NCBI GenBank assembly: GCA_022605955.1
Contig: JAKCOZ010000007.1
Coordinates: 15,257,501 to 15,321,500, forward strand
Reading direction: 5' to 3'
Source: Rallus limicola
Lineage: Eukaryota; Chordata; Aves; Gruiformes; Rallidae
Length of the DNA: 64,000 nt
Shown in pieces: positions 27,581-39,480 of the stretch (position 1 is its first letter; every line of letters starts with the position of its first letter). Made by a program: the position numbers and the translations under genes. Below the pieces are notes generated by a model that had not been told where the DNA came from, ran no database searches, and was given only the letters and a program-made list of their open reading frames with translations.

Positions 27581-29840
27581 CTGTATTGTGTCCTGCTTCT
27601 CTAAAGATAGACCAACCTCTTGACTCAAATGAAAAAATAGATCAAGAGCAGAGAAAAGCATTTCTCATTTATTCTCGTCCCTTTCAAAATTACAGCAAAC
27701 TTCACTACTTACTTACCATACCTGTTTTACATTTGCATGCCATATTTCTGCAACAGAACAATGAAGAGTAAAGCAAGTAGCTTTGAGTGTCAAGGTTAAG
27801 CTCAAAAGCTTTATTCGCTTCTATTCCTCATGTCAGTCTCCTGCCCATCTCTCTGAACATGTATCCCCGTGTTCACACAGAAGCGATGTGGTTCGCAGCG
27901 TAGGATGGAGTAGTTGTGTCACTTGGATTTGCGTACAAGCCTCAAACACAGAAGACAGAGCCTGTCACATACACAGAGCGCAGGAAAATCCACTTTGCAC
28001 TGAAAGTTCACTACTCCAAGTTTAAACTCATGTTCATAAACATCCCGTTCTATCTTGACAGCTCTTCCTCAAAATGAAGGGATAAAGCTTGTTTTCAGAA
28101 TGCTCCCAGAAATCTGAGAAAAAGTTTGACAGCTCCTGCTGTGTGTCCCCTGCTGTTGGGACAGATATGTGACCATCACAGTGGAATTGAAGTGGTGACT
28201 TTTCCAGATTTTAATGCAGAGCATCCATTCCTGAGAGGAGCCGATTTATTGCCAAATCTAGTTGGGGAAAGAGAAGGAAACAGGGATTAAAAAATTATTT
28301 TCTTGTTCCTGCTGTTGAGTGATCATCAGCATAATTTAAGGGAAGCCTCATCCATGTTTGAATATTCCCTTATGCTTGATCATCATCAGTCTTGCAAGTA
28401 TTTCCATTCAATGGTGCATATATTGTAGATCAAAATGGGCCTAAGAATCAGCCCTTGAAGAAAGTCATTCTTTTCAGTGGCAGTAATAGGCCTGACACCA
28501 AATAAATCCCCCCATCTTCCCCTAGACTTCCAGAGTTTTCCTCTTGCTATGCTTTTTCCCACTATAAAGATGGTATAAATACAGGACAGTGTGAGAACCA
28601 CTTTCGCAGGCTGTTTTAGTCTGAGGGCTCACTACAGCTAATGGTTCTCTGCAAAGATTTAATAAAATCAGTGACAAGGAATGGAAACACATAATGTCAT
28701 TAATAGAGACTAAGCAGCTTGTTGTTCTTAACTAATTGTATTTTCAGGTTGTTTATGGAAGGATACATACTCAGAGAGCCAAATAAGACAGGCCATTAAA
28801 ATATGCCATGATTGTTAGTTATTATAGCAGGCTGAAATCACTTTAATTTTCAAAAAGGCTTCTAGAGCATGGAAAAAGCAAAACAAAATAGAATGAAAGC
28901 AGTTTACAGGAGCTGTGTAGTGTGTGAATGAGTGTGGTAACTTCCCAAGAGTTTTAGAAGTCCTAGTCAACTTGCTATTCAGTTGGTATCATAACGATTA
29001 TGATATCTTTCACAAAGTTTTTTTCTTCTCTTTATTCTGTGATCATAAAAGGAGCTATTGTGCCTTGCATTGGTTTTTATCCACTTCTGCTCATTATTGT
29101 CTCTACTGGAGACTTTTGTAGAAAATAATCATCAGCACTCCAAGAAAACTCTCACATTCTGTCTCCAAATGATTTGCATCTATTTAGTGCAGAATAAGAT
29201 CAAGGAACACAATGTTTAGATTTTCATTTTGCTTCTTTCTAATTGCAGAGTTACAAAATCTGCTGCATGAGAGACCAGTGTTTTGTTTCCCAGGTCCCAA
29301 ACAATGACAATTATGCTACTTTTTCTAAGAAATGTTGTGAAAGGTGTGTGTCCACAGGAATACCCCCAGCCACCAGGTCCACTATGATGGACCAGTTGTT
29401 TTGGCAAGATTCAGAGAGGGCTGTAGCTGTCAGAAAGCTCAGTGTTGCAATAGCTTTGACATCTAAGGTCAGAGGGAGAGGATGCAAAATAGCTCCAGCC
29501 ATGACCAGAACATAGGTGTGGTGAAATCAGGAGGGCATCCTGACCTGCCAGAAATGTGGCAGGTGACCAGGGGGCCAGGAGAGACCTTTCTGCACCATGC
29601 AGTAACATGATGGCACCTAAAAGGTGTCTTGGCAGTAGGGTCACCAGATGGGTGAGCTTTCTTTGGATATGGTCACCTATTTTTCATCTGGAAATTTTGT
29701 GTGTGTGGAATTAGGACTTTATTTATTTGGGATTCCTGGACATCTGGTAGTATTGCTGGGGCAGAGTCCCTGACTAAACTGGTGGATATCAAGAAATCCC
29801 TAAGCAATATCCCTAGGGTGGGGCCAGAAGGCCCTGTGCA

Positions 29841-29843
<3 letters not shown>

Positions 29844-29872
<29 letters not shown>
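29844..29872. repeat. (TG)n microsatellite
   Basis: About 14 uninterrupted TG units, followed by tttaagcc. Confidence 0.97.
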
Positions 29873-29874
<2 letters not shown>

Positions 29875-30038
29875 AAGCCATTTGTGTAGCATGTGTGTGG
29901 TTAGTCAAACACATGTAGATGCCCTGGACTCACTGAATATCTGCCATAAGGCATAGATACACAGGTTTATAACAGAGATCTATAAACTGGGGCATCCTAC
30001 ATTTAGGTTCCTTATTTGCATATATTCACATTCAGGAT

Positions 30039-30102
30039 TATATATGTATGTGTACATATGCATATACATGTGAACATATGTACATATATGCATATATACA
30101 GG
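30039..30102. repeat. Alternating purine-pyrimidine, self-complementary tract
   Basis: A run built from TATATG, TACATA, CATATG and similar palindromic steps. It could form a cruciform or hairpin. It lies about 170 bp after the TG microsatellite. Confidence 0.85.
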
Positions 30103-30203
30103 CCTTGTTGATACTAATTTTTGAGCTCTGCCAGAACCTGGGATGCTTTGCACATAATTATTGTTTCCTAGCAGCTGTCCTGGCCCCCAAGCATAGAACT
30201 GCT

Positions 30204-30460
30204 GAATTACAGAATGGTTTGGGTTGGAAGGCACATCTAAAGGTCATGTAGCCCAAACCTCTGCAGTGGCCAGAGACATCTTCTACTAGATCAGGTCCCT
30301 CAGAGCCCTGTCCAACCTGGCCTTGAGTGTTTCCAGGGATGGGCCATCTACCACCTCTCTGGGCAACCTGTTCTGGTGTTTCACCACCCTCATTGTAGAA
30401 AATGAGGGTCTTATATCTAGTCTGAAAATGAGGGTCTTATATCTAGTCTGATATTGATCC
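30204..30460 (-). mobile_element. CR1 LINE 3' fragment with internal duplication
   Basis: On plus it starts ttacagaatggtttgggttgg. Read on minus, the end of CR1 ORF2 is still visible (RLDI, MRVVKH, NRLPREVVD, LDRAL). A 26-bp unit is perfectly duplicated in tandem at 30398-30449, interrupting the element near its 5' break. Confidence 0.9.
30398..30449. repeat. 26-bp perfect tandem duplication
   Basis: Two perfect copies of a 26-base unit beginning gaaaatgagggtcttatatc, at 30398-30423 and 30424-30449, inside a CR1 fragment. Confidence 0.97.
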
Positions 30461-32244
30461 TCTAACAAGCTGATCAATTTCACCCAGGTAAGCCAGGAAG
30501 TCTCCTTAAGCAGGACTGTTATATAGCTAAAGGCAATGCAAGAGAAATACCATTGTCCTCGCCTTATCCTTCCCATCCGAGCAGTTCTTTCGTCCACCTG
30601 TGAGTCAAGTACTCATTCAGATCTGATTATTTCAAAAGTCTACTAGACCTGGTTGACCCTGAGTCATAAATTGCTTTGCATTTCTTAATCTAAAATTTAC
30701 CTCCTTTTATCTCCTTTATTCCTGTCCTCTTCCGTGCTCAAGCCACTTCTTCTGCGGTCTCCATGCTCTGTGACACCTTTTGTGTCTAGGCCCCGGTAAT
30801 TCTGTACCCTTCAGGTCTTAATACAGATTTCTTGCCGCTTTCCTGCAAGCTGTCTGGGAATTGTAGGGTACCAAACAGTATCAGTTCCATAGAAGAGTCT
30901 GTGCAAAAGAATAAGACAGCAGAAAGACTGGACATGTGTTGTAACATTTAAATTACAAAAAGTACTGTCTTAATAATTGGCTAGAGATGTAAAAAGAACA
31001 GAAAGAGGTTGTAGTACACATGAAAATTATCAACTTTTTTTCACTGTTTTGAGATAACACATTTTCCACACTCCTGAGCAGTTCTTTCATCCACGACAGA
31101 ATGAACATAGCATGATTAACTCCCCCTAGCTCAGAGGATATATATTTGGCATTCAATAGACGAAATAAAGGAAAGAAAGTCAGAAGCAACTTGGACTTCC
31201 CAAAACTAACCAGAGAGCACAGAACAGTTTGCAAGTGCTGCTGAGACTGAAAGAGAGAGCGAGCTTTTCCAAATGCTCATTTTGGCTTTGCAACTGACAC
31301 AAGATCTTTTGTTATTTACAAGGCACTGCAATGGCTTGCTTTCTCCTACCAAATTTTTCACTCTGCCAAAGTGTGTTATAATAAACTGCATGTGTGTTAC
31401 TGTAAGGACATTTACAAATTAAGGATTAAATTCTGTTCTTACCCATTTGTTCCCATGATTTCTTTCAAGATTTGCATAGAAAATATGAGAGATGATTGCA
31501 GTGATTGAAGATTAATAATGAATTGCATCTTTTTATAGCTATTAACAACAAAAAATACTATGCCACTTACATCTGATGTGAAGTCTGATACTGCAGCTTT
31601 TAGATTCAAACTGTGTTTTTTCTGTTTTCACATGTGCTTGGTAAATAACAGAATTAGGCCAGAAGCATACATTGCATTGAATATAATTTATATATGAACT
31701 ATTCAAATTACTGTATACTTAGACAGACCTTTTCTTTAAATAAAAGAAGAAATGAGGGGATGAAGAACATTCTTAGTATTAACTGAGAGAAGCAGTAATT
31801 AATAGAGAGTTACTGCAGCAGCTCAAGTTGGGACAGGTTTATTCTAGGGGATTTATATTTTTTGCAAATACTTTCTTAATCTGAGCAATGTGGCTACTTG
31901 GCTAATTATAGTAGAAGAGGGCTCTTAATGACACTTCAGGGTAGACTTTACATTACTAATGTATCTGAATTATCCTTCCCCCCACTGAATATTTTCCCTT
32001 CCAGACTGAAAACCATTAGTAAAAGTATAATTTCCAGAGTTCAGAACTCTGGTTCAATCTTCCACCCCTGGGATTAGAGAGGTTAAAGGCATGACAAAAT
32101 TGCATACCGTTCCCATGGTAACTTTTTTGGCATTGATGCTTCCAGGCAAATGACAATACTGGTGAATGTTTAAAGAGCAGAATTTCAAATGACTGTTTGA
32201 AATACTACTGAACATCTCAAATTCTGTTGTTGCCTAAGGGAAAA

Positions 32245-32352
32245 ATAGTAATGATAATAATGATCATAATGATAATAATTATAATAATATAACAATAAAA
32301 CCAACAACAATAACAATAATAATAATAAATACCAGCATAATTAGTAATAGTA
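32245..32352. repeat. (AAT/AAC/ATG)n degenerate trinucleotide repeat
   Basis: A stretch of about 100 bp of imperfect AAT-type repeats, with the purest run at 32316-32330. Confidence 0.9.
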
Positions 32353-33441
32353 ATGACAATGTATCATGCAGATTTCCTTTAATTCAATTTTTGAGTGACT
32401 CGCCATTGGTTTAAATTCATGTCAGGATTCATTTTGGACTCTGCACTATAATTGCATCTGATCTGGTTACGGTTAGAAGGGTGGTTTTTCAGGGGTAGTT
32501 TTCTTTTTCTTTTGCTTTGCTTTCCTTTCAGTATTTCTTCTAAAGTCACCAAACTGATGCTTTATATCTGGGGACTGAAGCTTGCCATAGGTTATTCTGC
32601 TAGCCAGAGACAGAGGAAGAAGAGTGTTAAATTTGCCTTAGGTACATGTTCCAGGATGTGGCACTAGATTTTCCCCCTTGTGTCTGTCCTCAGAAGTGCC
32701 CAGGTCCTGTTGTAATTTATGCAGCATCGGTTTCCCCAGGAAAGGTGGGATCTGCTTCTGGGCACTAAGGCTGGAGAACAGAGGGAGCAGAACTTTCTTC
32801 AGCATTTATTCACCTACAGATCACAGGGGGAAAATCTCTTTAAAGAGCAGCCTCAGCTAAATCACAGCAGTAGATCTTTGTGGGAGGGGTAAGGAGAAGG
32901 GTTTCTTGCCTATTTTCTTAGAAATCCTCCATTGTTGGACTGCGGCCCTACAACTTTCACAGGTCAGCAGAAAAAAATGCTTCTTCCTCATGCTATGGGG
33001 CAATCCTGCTGAGGAGCCTGGGGTGAGCCCCCAGCACAGAACCCTTCCTGCAGCTCTTCATGCTGATCGCAGGTACAAGGGTCATTAGATTGGCAGCATT
33101 ATCTCCAAAAATGCCAAATGCTACACATAAAAGCTAAAAATATCCCAAAATACAGAAAGATAAGCAAAAGAAGAAAAAAACCCAAACAGTACTTCAGAAA
33201 TAAAAATATTAATTAAAACAAGGACAGAATGGAGAAAAGAGAAGCTAGATTGTAGGAAACAGGGAGTTACACAACTCTGGAGCTGCTCTGGTAAAAGCTT
33301 TGTCACCCATGGACTTTGAGCTGATGTCAAAATACTCACAACCAAACAAAAGGTGACAGCCAAGGTCTGAAAAATAAACGGCACCAGTTCTTGCCGAAAA
33401 TTTATAGCAGCAATGAAAACAACAGAGATAATTTTACACTT

Positions 33442-33468
33442 CCCCCCCCCCCCCCCCCCAAAAAAAAA
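33442..33468. repeat. C18-A9 homopolymer junction
   Basis: Eighteen C followed directly by nine A. It can form G-quadruplex on the minus strand and is error-prone for sequencing. Confidence 0.9.
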
Positions 33469-34110
33469 GGTGTTTTATTGAACATACCCTTTTTGTTCTC
33501 CCAGCGCTGTTCTTTATTGGTGGCTCCAAGTGTCAAAGAAACAATCGTGACCAGCTGAAATGCTATTTGTGAAACAGAATACCTGGCACAGCGTGCTTCA
33601 TCAAACCCCGTGGTTCCTTATAAAACTGCTTCGGAAGGGGCAGTGGGGAGATAACGGCATGCTAAGGGAAGTAGATCTCACGAGTGTGCTCAGCTACAGA
33701 CTCTAAAGAGGACAATTCACTGCACTGCTGTCCCTTTCTAAGCCTCTAAATGTGGAGAAGAGGAAAGGGTTATTCTTACAGATGGTGATTTGGCCTTTCT
33801 GGGAAGTAGAGTGATTACTAGATAGGTTTTGCTTAACTCTGAACCAAAACCTGTGGTACTAAGGGAGCACAAACTGCTCATTATTTTTCATTCTTCTGAA
33901 ATTGTTTCATAAATGAAATGCAAGTGCTGAAGTTCTCTGAGATGTGACATGAGCAGGTACAGCGTTGCGTCACAGCTGGAGCATACCAGCAAGCTTCCAA
34001 ACATTTTGACATCTTGACCAAGCAAATTTGTCTGTTTTAAACCACTGTATTAACCTAGCCTGTGGATAATACTGAAGGGATACTAAGTAGCAATACTTTT
34101 ACACAGCCCC

Positions 34111-34230
34111 ATCTATATCTATATCTATCTATATCTATATCTATATCTATATCTATATCTATATCTATATCTATATCTATATCTATATCTATATCTATAT
34201 CTATCTATATATCTATATATATCTAAATAT
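34111..34230. repeat. (TATATC)n hexanucleotide microsatellite
   Basis: About 120 bp of tatatc/tatc units with few interruptions. It is the longest simple repeat in the window and grades into AT-rich sequence. Confidence 0.97.
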
Positions 34231-37200
34231 ACATATAAAACTGGTCAGAATTTTTCCCAGCCCCAGAGCCTTTCTTTTGCCATGTAACAATGGTGAAGTC
34301 ACCTTCCTGATGTGTCCAACTAGAAAAGGGGCAATAGCGTTATTAATGGTGGGTAGAGTAGATGGCAAGGATTTCGTTTTCCACCCAGGATGCAACAGTC
34401 TCATATGGTACAGCATTTCTGCATTGCTCTGTTGTAAGGCACACTTGTCACCCCTGACTAGGAACAGATCCACCTGAGATCTGGATGCTTTTCTGCTAGC
34501 AGTGGTTGATGAGGAAGAAAAAGAGAAACTTGATAACTGTGACACACGGGAGTACAAAGTTTACCCTACTTTGAATTAGAATCATAAGGAAGAGAAGGGT
34601 CAAAACAAATATTATCATCTGTATTTGAATATTTTCATAAAATAATAAACAAAGACAAATGCTATTTGTTGAAATTTAAAAGTTGTTTAAAACTCCTGGG
34701 TCTATAGCAGTTCTGCTTTCGGAAGTGCACAGGATTTCCAGTATCATACTAGGAGTTGAGTTTATATTCTGACACAAGTATTCTGCTAACATCTTGACTA
34801 GGCAGAGCCATTAAGAGAAATTAAAACAATCTGACTGAAGTAGTGAAGTTAAAGTGTTTGGGACCCTCAAATAAAATCTCTCCTTTTAAAACAAATGTGA
34901 CTGCCACCCCAGAAAACCCTTACAAGACAAAATATTTGCCCCACTACGACTTAATTCTTCTATTAAATAATCCTCTGTGTTTTCTGGGTATAAACCAAAC
35001 CCAAGGTCCTCTTTCGAAAGGTTTGTGAGATTTTGTAATCACTTTTTAAATTCTTGTACAAACTTTTGCTTTAGAATTTGGGCAGGAAGCAATCAAGGAG
35101 AGTTGAAATGATGAGAAATTGGCTTCACTCCAGCTGAGTGGACAATTACATCAGCAGAGCAATCTTTCCTAATTGAAGAAAAAAGATGAGAGGTTGGTCA
35201 AGCAGCAAGGAAGAGGAAGACATCACAAACCCAGAATGTTAATTCCAAACCCACTGATACATCTCTGACTTGCAGGAAGTGAGAGCCATCCAAGGTGGAG
35301 CATTCATGGCATCTTGAAAATTATGACAGAAAGGGAAAGAGAGTAAAAAGGGAGCTACTGGCTGTTCCGTGAGGCCACTTAACACCCACCCTCCCACACA
35401 CAGAGTGGGCACTTGTTGAACAACACTATAATGAAAGTGCTTAGAGCAAGGACTGTTTGCAGGATGTCAAGGAAACGGAACTTTTCTTTCTGCAGAAGAC
35501 CGATCTCTGACCTTGTGGTTATAAAATAATTTCCAGGTTTTCTGCAGTATATATGTCAGGAAATATAAAGAAGTCATGGAGAACTAGAGGAACCTTACAA
35601 CATCTCCCCTGTCATTTGAGCCTGGTGCCAAAGCGGGGAACTAATAGTCACAGGTAGGATTCTGGTGGAACAGGCATCTGGTACATGGCTACAGAAAGCC
35701 TTTTAAATAAAGCATAAAGTGAGTGTTGAGCCTACAGAAGCCTGTGGTTGCCTTTCTGTTACCAATCCTCATTAAGGAAGTATTTAGCATTTCTGGTACT
35801 AATTCTTCAGGTGTGTCCCTGGGAGCAGTTCCAACAGTAAATATCTGTAGTTTTCTTCTGTATCCTAGCAAAGGAAAAAAAAAACTTTGGGATGGAAATT
35901 AATTGTCTTAATCCCCTCAAGGAAAATAAATAAGATGAACATTCATTTCTCTGACTGAATAGGATGTACCTCCTGGCAAAAAGGCTCCCGTGATTCTTCT
36001 CTGAGGAATAAGAATGTTGAAAGTAGGGTTTTTTTTCCCTTTTTCTTCTAGCAGGCAGTCCTTACTCCACAGATATTTTCTGAAATATGGGGAAATGGGC
36101 AACATGCAGCTGTCAGCAGCAGGCAAGCTGTTAAGGACAGTTCAGTCTGGTTCACTTACAAGGTTACATGGGGAATTAAATAGAGTCTCAGAAACTCCTG
36201 GGAGTAACGGGAGAGCTGGTAGAGGCTAGCTGGCCTTGCCAGGGTGCCAGTGTGAATATGCACACCTGTGATGCCAGTGGCACAGGCCCCAGTGCTCTTC
36301 ATGTTCAAGTGGACATTTCTGAGCACCCTATTGTGGCAGGGAAACTCATTTTTATGGAATTTGAGTTGCCACAGATGACCCAATTAATACCCAAAGGGAG
36401 CAGCAACACCAGTGCTATAGTGCTGCCTGCCAAAGAAATACACATCAGCCTTGGAAATACTGTTAGGGGGTGTTAACATGGGCTAAATGCACTTATTACA
36501 ACAGTGGAGGGGTAATGGGAGGGAAGTTATTTTAATATCCCTGAGGCTTACAGGTCAGCAACTAAGATGCTCATAGGTTTTCACTGAACACCACAGTGAC
36601 AAACCTCTATTTAGCTGTAATGGGGATTACAGGAACAGACCCCATGTCTTACATATGAGATGGAAGACCTCAATCCTGACTCAGTTGCTCAGATCTATCA
36701 TCCAACCCCGTCCTGGTATTCTGGCTGGGAGGAGAATTGAGCTCAAACCAGGAACATGGGTGGTACAGCCCTGGGATGCTTCAGGTCTGGAGTACCATCC
36801 ATCTACTGGCTCATTAGAGCAGACGTCAAGTTCCAACTCCTTTATTTTAAGGTGAATTTCTTGCTTCCGGGGCTCTCAAAAGTCCTGTGATTTCTGAGCC
36901 AAAAAGAAGTAAGAAAGGAAGTAATGCCTCACCCAGATCAGCATTCAGGCTTTTCACATCAGCCTTCACCAGGCGACAAATTATAAAACAGAAGTTCCAA
37001 GGAAAGCTTCTGCTGCCTGTTAGCAAACCCCTAAGCAGCATGCCTGAATCAGAGGACAGTGTCCTGCCATGTTAACATCTGTGCAAAAAACAATGCCTCC
37101 CACTCACTTCAGCGGGGACAGTTTTCCACATGAGATTTTCTTTGGGCTGCAGCACTGATTTTGTTACGCTTATCTGAGAGCACATTACGGTCCCTACAGA

Positions 37201-37265
37201 GGCAGCAGGGCTATTATTAGCTTTCCGTGTCGATACACTTGTAATTCTAAAAGAATAAGAATATT

Positions 37266-37301
37266 AATCTGATGGCGTCAGTAAATCTGATGGCGTTAGT
37301 A
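37266..37301. repeat. 18-bp tandem duplication
   Basis: The unit aatctgatggcgtcagta occurs at 37266-37283 and again, with one change, at 37284-37301. Confidence 0.95.
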
Positions 37302-38117
37302 GGACCTAGTTTCCAAATTAAGCTACTTCATAGCAGAGACTGCTTGAAATAACTTCTGCAGTTTTTATCTTTACTATTTACCCCTCTTGCCACATACGCA
37401 TTTGCAGTCTCTTCCTCTTCTCCAAAGGCAAAACAGCTCCATGTAAGTACATTGCAGTCTTCCAGACTATTAACTTCCCAGGTGATTTTCAACCTCTCTG
37501 AAGCGTGCACATGCAAGTATTAGAAAGCAAAAGCAACCAGCTTTCCCCATACCTAACATCCAGTGTTGCTACATCCCCTTTGCACATGAACTTTCAGGTT
37601 ACCCTGGGAGCTCAAAGCTTTCTCTAAAAGAAGCTCTGCAGGGAGACAGGTTGGTCAGGGTCACATTCACCTCTGTAAATGTCTGTTCTAGGAAACATTT
37701 ACCCAAAGGTCTGACCGTAAAAGCCATCATGCAATAATGCAATCACACTCATGAGCCTGTTTGTGTGAGCAACTTAACACAAATAAGTGCTCCTTAGATA
37801 TTAGTGATGCTTCTGTTCCCCTGACACTAAACTTCTGTTCTCCTCATCAGCCATTTCATTAAGCACCTGCTTAACAGTTGATCGGTACGTTCTAGCATAA
37901 TGGTCTTCATTTTAAGTCATAACCCTGACATCTCAGGAGAAGGCTGGGAAGTTCTTCTGAAACCAGCCAGTGCATTATAGCCTGAACAAAAGAACCAGCC
38001 TGTGAGCATCCTGTTTACAGGTAGTTTGCTCTCATTCGTAGCAGCTGCTCAGGAAAGAGCAATACTGCCGAACTTTTGGCTTACAATGCAGAAGAGCGAG
38101 CTTCTTATTTTCTTTCT

Positions 38118-38143
38118 CTAAATAAATAAGTAAATAAATAAAA
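38118..38143. repeat. (AAAT)n short microsatellite
   Basis: About six AAAT-type units with one AAGT interruption. Confidence 0.9.
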
Positions 38144-38999
38144 ATGTTTGGTGCAGGGAAAGGTTCAGAATTTCATCTTTTAGTGACAAGGCTTTAACTC
38201 CACCAGAGAGCAGGAGCTGCTGCTTGCGCCGATGTGGATTTACAACGATCCTCTACTTCCCCTCTGTGGCAGACATTGATAGCTCACCAGCCACGCAGCA
38301 CCATAGCGAGGAACGGAGGAGGTCTGTACTTCTGCTTCTTAAAGAATTTTGAGGGGAAAAGAAATTAAGAATGATTATCAAGAACAATTCCAGTAGCATT
38401 CATCATTTCATTACAGTCATTCATTTTTATTCCCATCCTCCTCCTGTTTCAAAAAGATTTCTGTCGCCGTATATTACACTGCCAGGCAGGTTTTAAAAAT
38501 CCCTCCTATTATTACTGCTCTTCTGAGCTTCAGGCTCACAGGGATGTGGAAGAGGATGAAGGACGATTGGGGTCTTCAGCACCCCCAGCCTTGCACCCAG
38601 GCACAGGTGGCTCTGAAGGAGACACCATTGCCATTGTGGGGCTTGTTGATTTGGACACTGCTCTAATTGCGGGCTGCTAAGGAGCCCGGTCAAGTACAGC
38701 TGTGTGACATCCCGCTGCGACACATTGCTGTGCTGGTGTGGCAGGACAGCTGGACTGCTGTGGTGGGACAGCAGGGAGCCCCAAGCACTGCTCCTTGCAG
38801 TGGACAGGCTCCTCGGCTCTGTGCCGAAGCTGTAAGCTGGGTTAAAAAAAGAGAGGCAGCCACAGAGAGCCTTTTCCAGGGTCTGCTGTGAGGTGTGTGA
38901 CAGGAGGTCTGCCCAGGTGTGCCATTTCCTTTTCGCGTAAGGAAACGAGTAACTCTTCTCTATAGGGAGAATCCCAACAACGTGCAGTCAGGAGCCAGA

Positions 39000-39480
39000 T
39001 GAGAACCTCATAACTTTAAAAATGCTTTAATTAAACATGACCCCAAACATACGCGGTGGCAACAGCTGTTTCCTTATTTTATGCTGTTGCTAGAAAGCAG
39101 TGTTTAATTTTAAGCAATTCGGTGATGCATTTGTAGAAACTCTATTTATTTAAGAATCAACAATGATATTTTCATTTCATTGCTTTTTAGGACTCTGAAT
39201 TTTAAAAATACCTCCAGTTTTTTGTGGGGGGGTAGATTCTCTATAATTGATTAATTCAAACATCTCTCATTAATCTGAAAGTACCCTATGTCTCCTGAAA
39301 ATGCATATGTCTTGAAAGTGAATTATTACAGTATATCGGGAAACATAATATATTGGCATTTTAATAAGGCAATTAAGTACATAATTAAAAATGGAGCTGC
39401 TTCCATTTTAAAAATATAGGCCAGTGAATCTCTGTTATTTTGTTGCCTTTATTACAGTGATTTATACAACTTTTTTTCAC
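39000..39480. other. Candidate conserved noncoding element
   Basis: AT-rich unique block with gctttaattaaacatga, cagctg E-box, gattaattcaaaca, an octamer-like atgcatatg near 39302, and repeated taat cores (aatatattggcattttaat, caattaagtacataattaa). It has the texture of a deeply conserved developmental enhancer, but no alignment was possible. Confidence 0.3.

Larger units (their letters stand above)
16747..29843. other. Long gene-free interval
   Basis: AT-rich unique sequence apart from the tandem duplications at 17.5 kb, the direct-repeat block at 19.5-20.4 kb, and a GC-richer, unassigned stretch to about 20900. No CR1 tail, exon or RNA gene is recognised. Confidence 0.65.

Noticed and set aside
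30286..30597. 103-codon minus frame as a gene
   Set aside because: Its C-terminal half is CR1 ORF2; the rest is read-through of flanking sequence.
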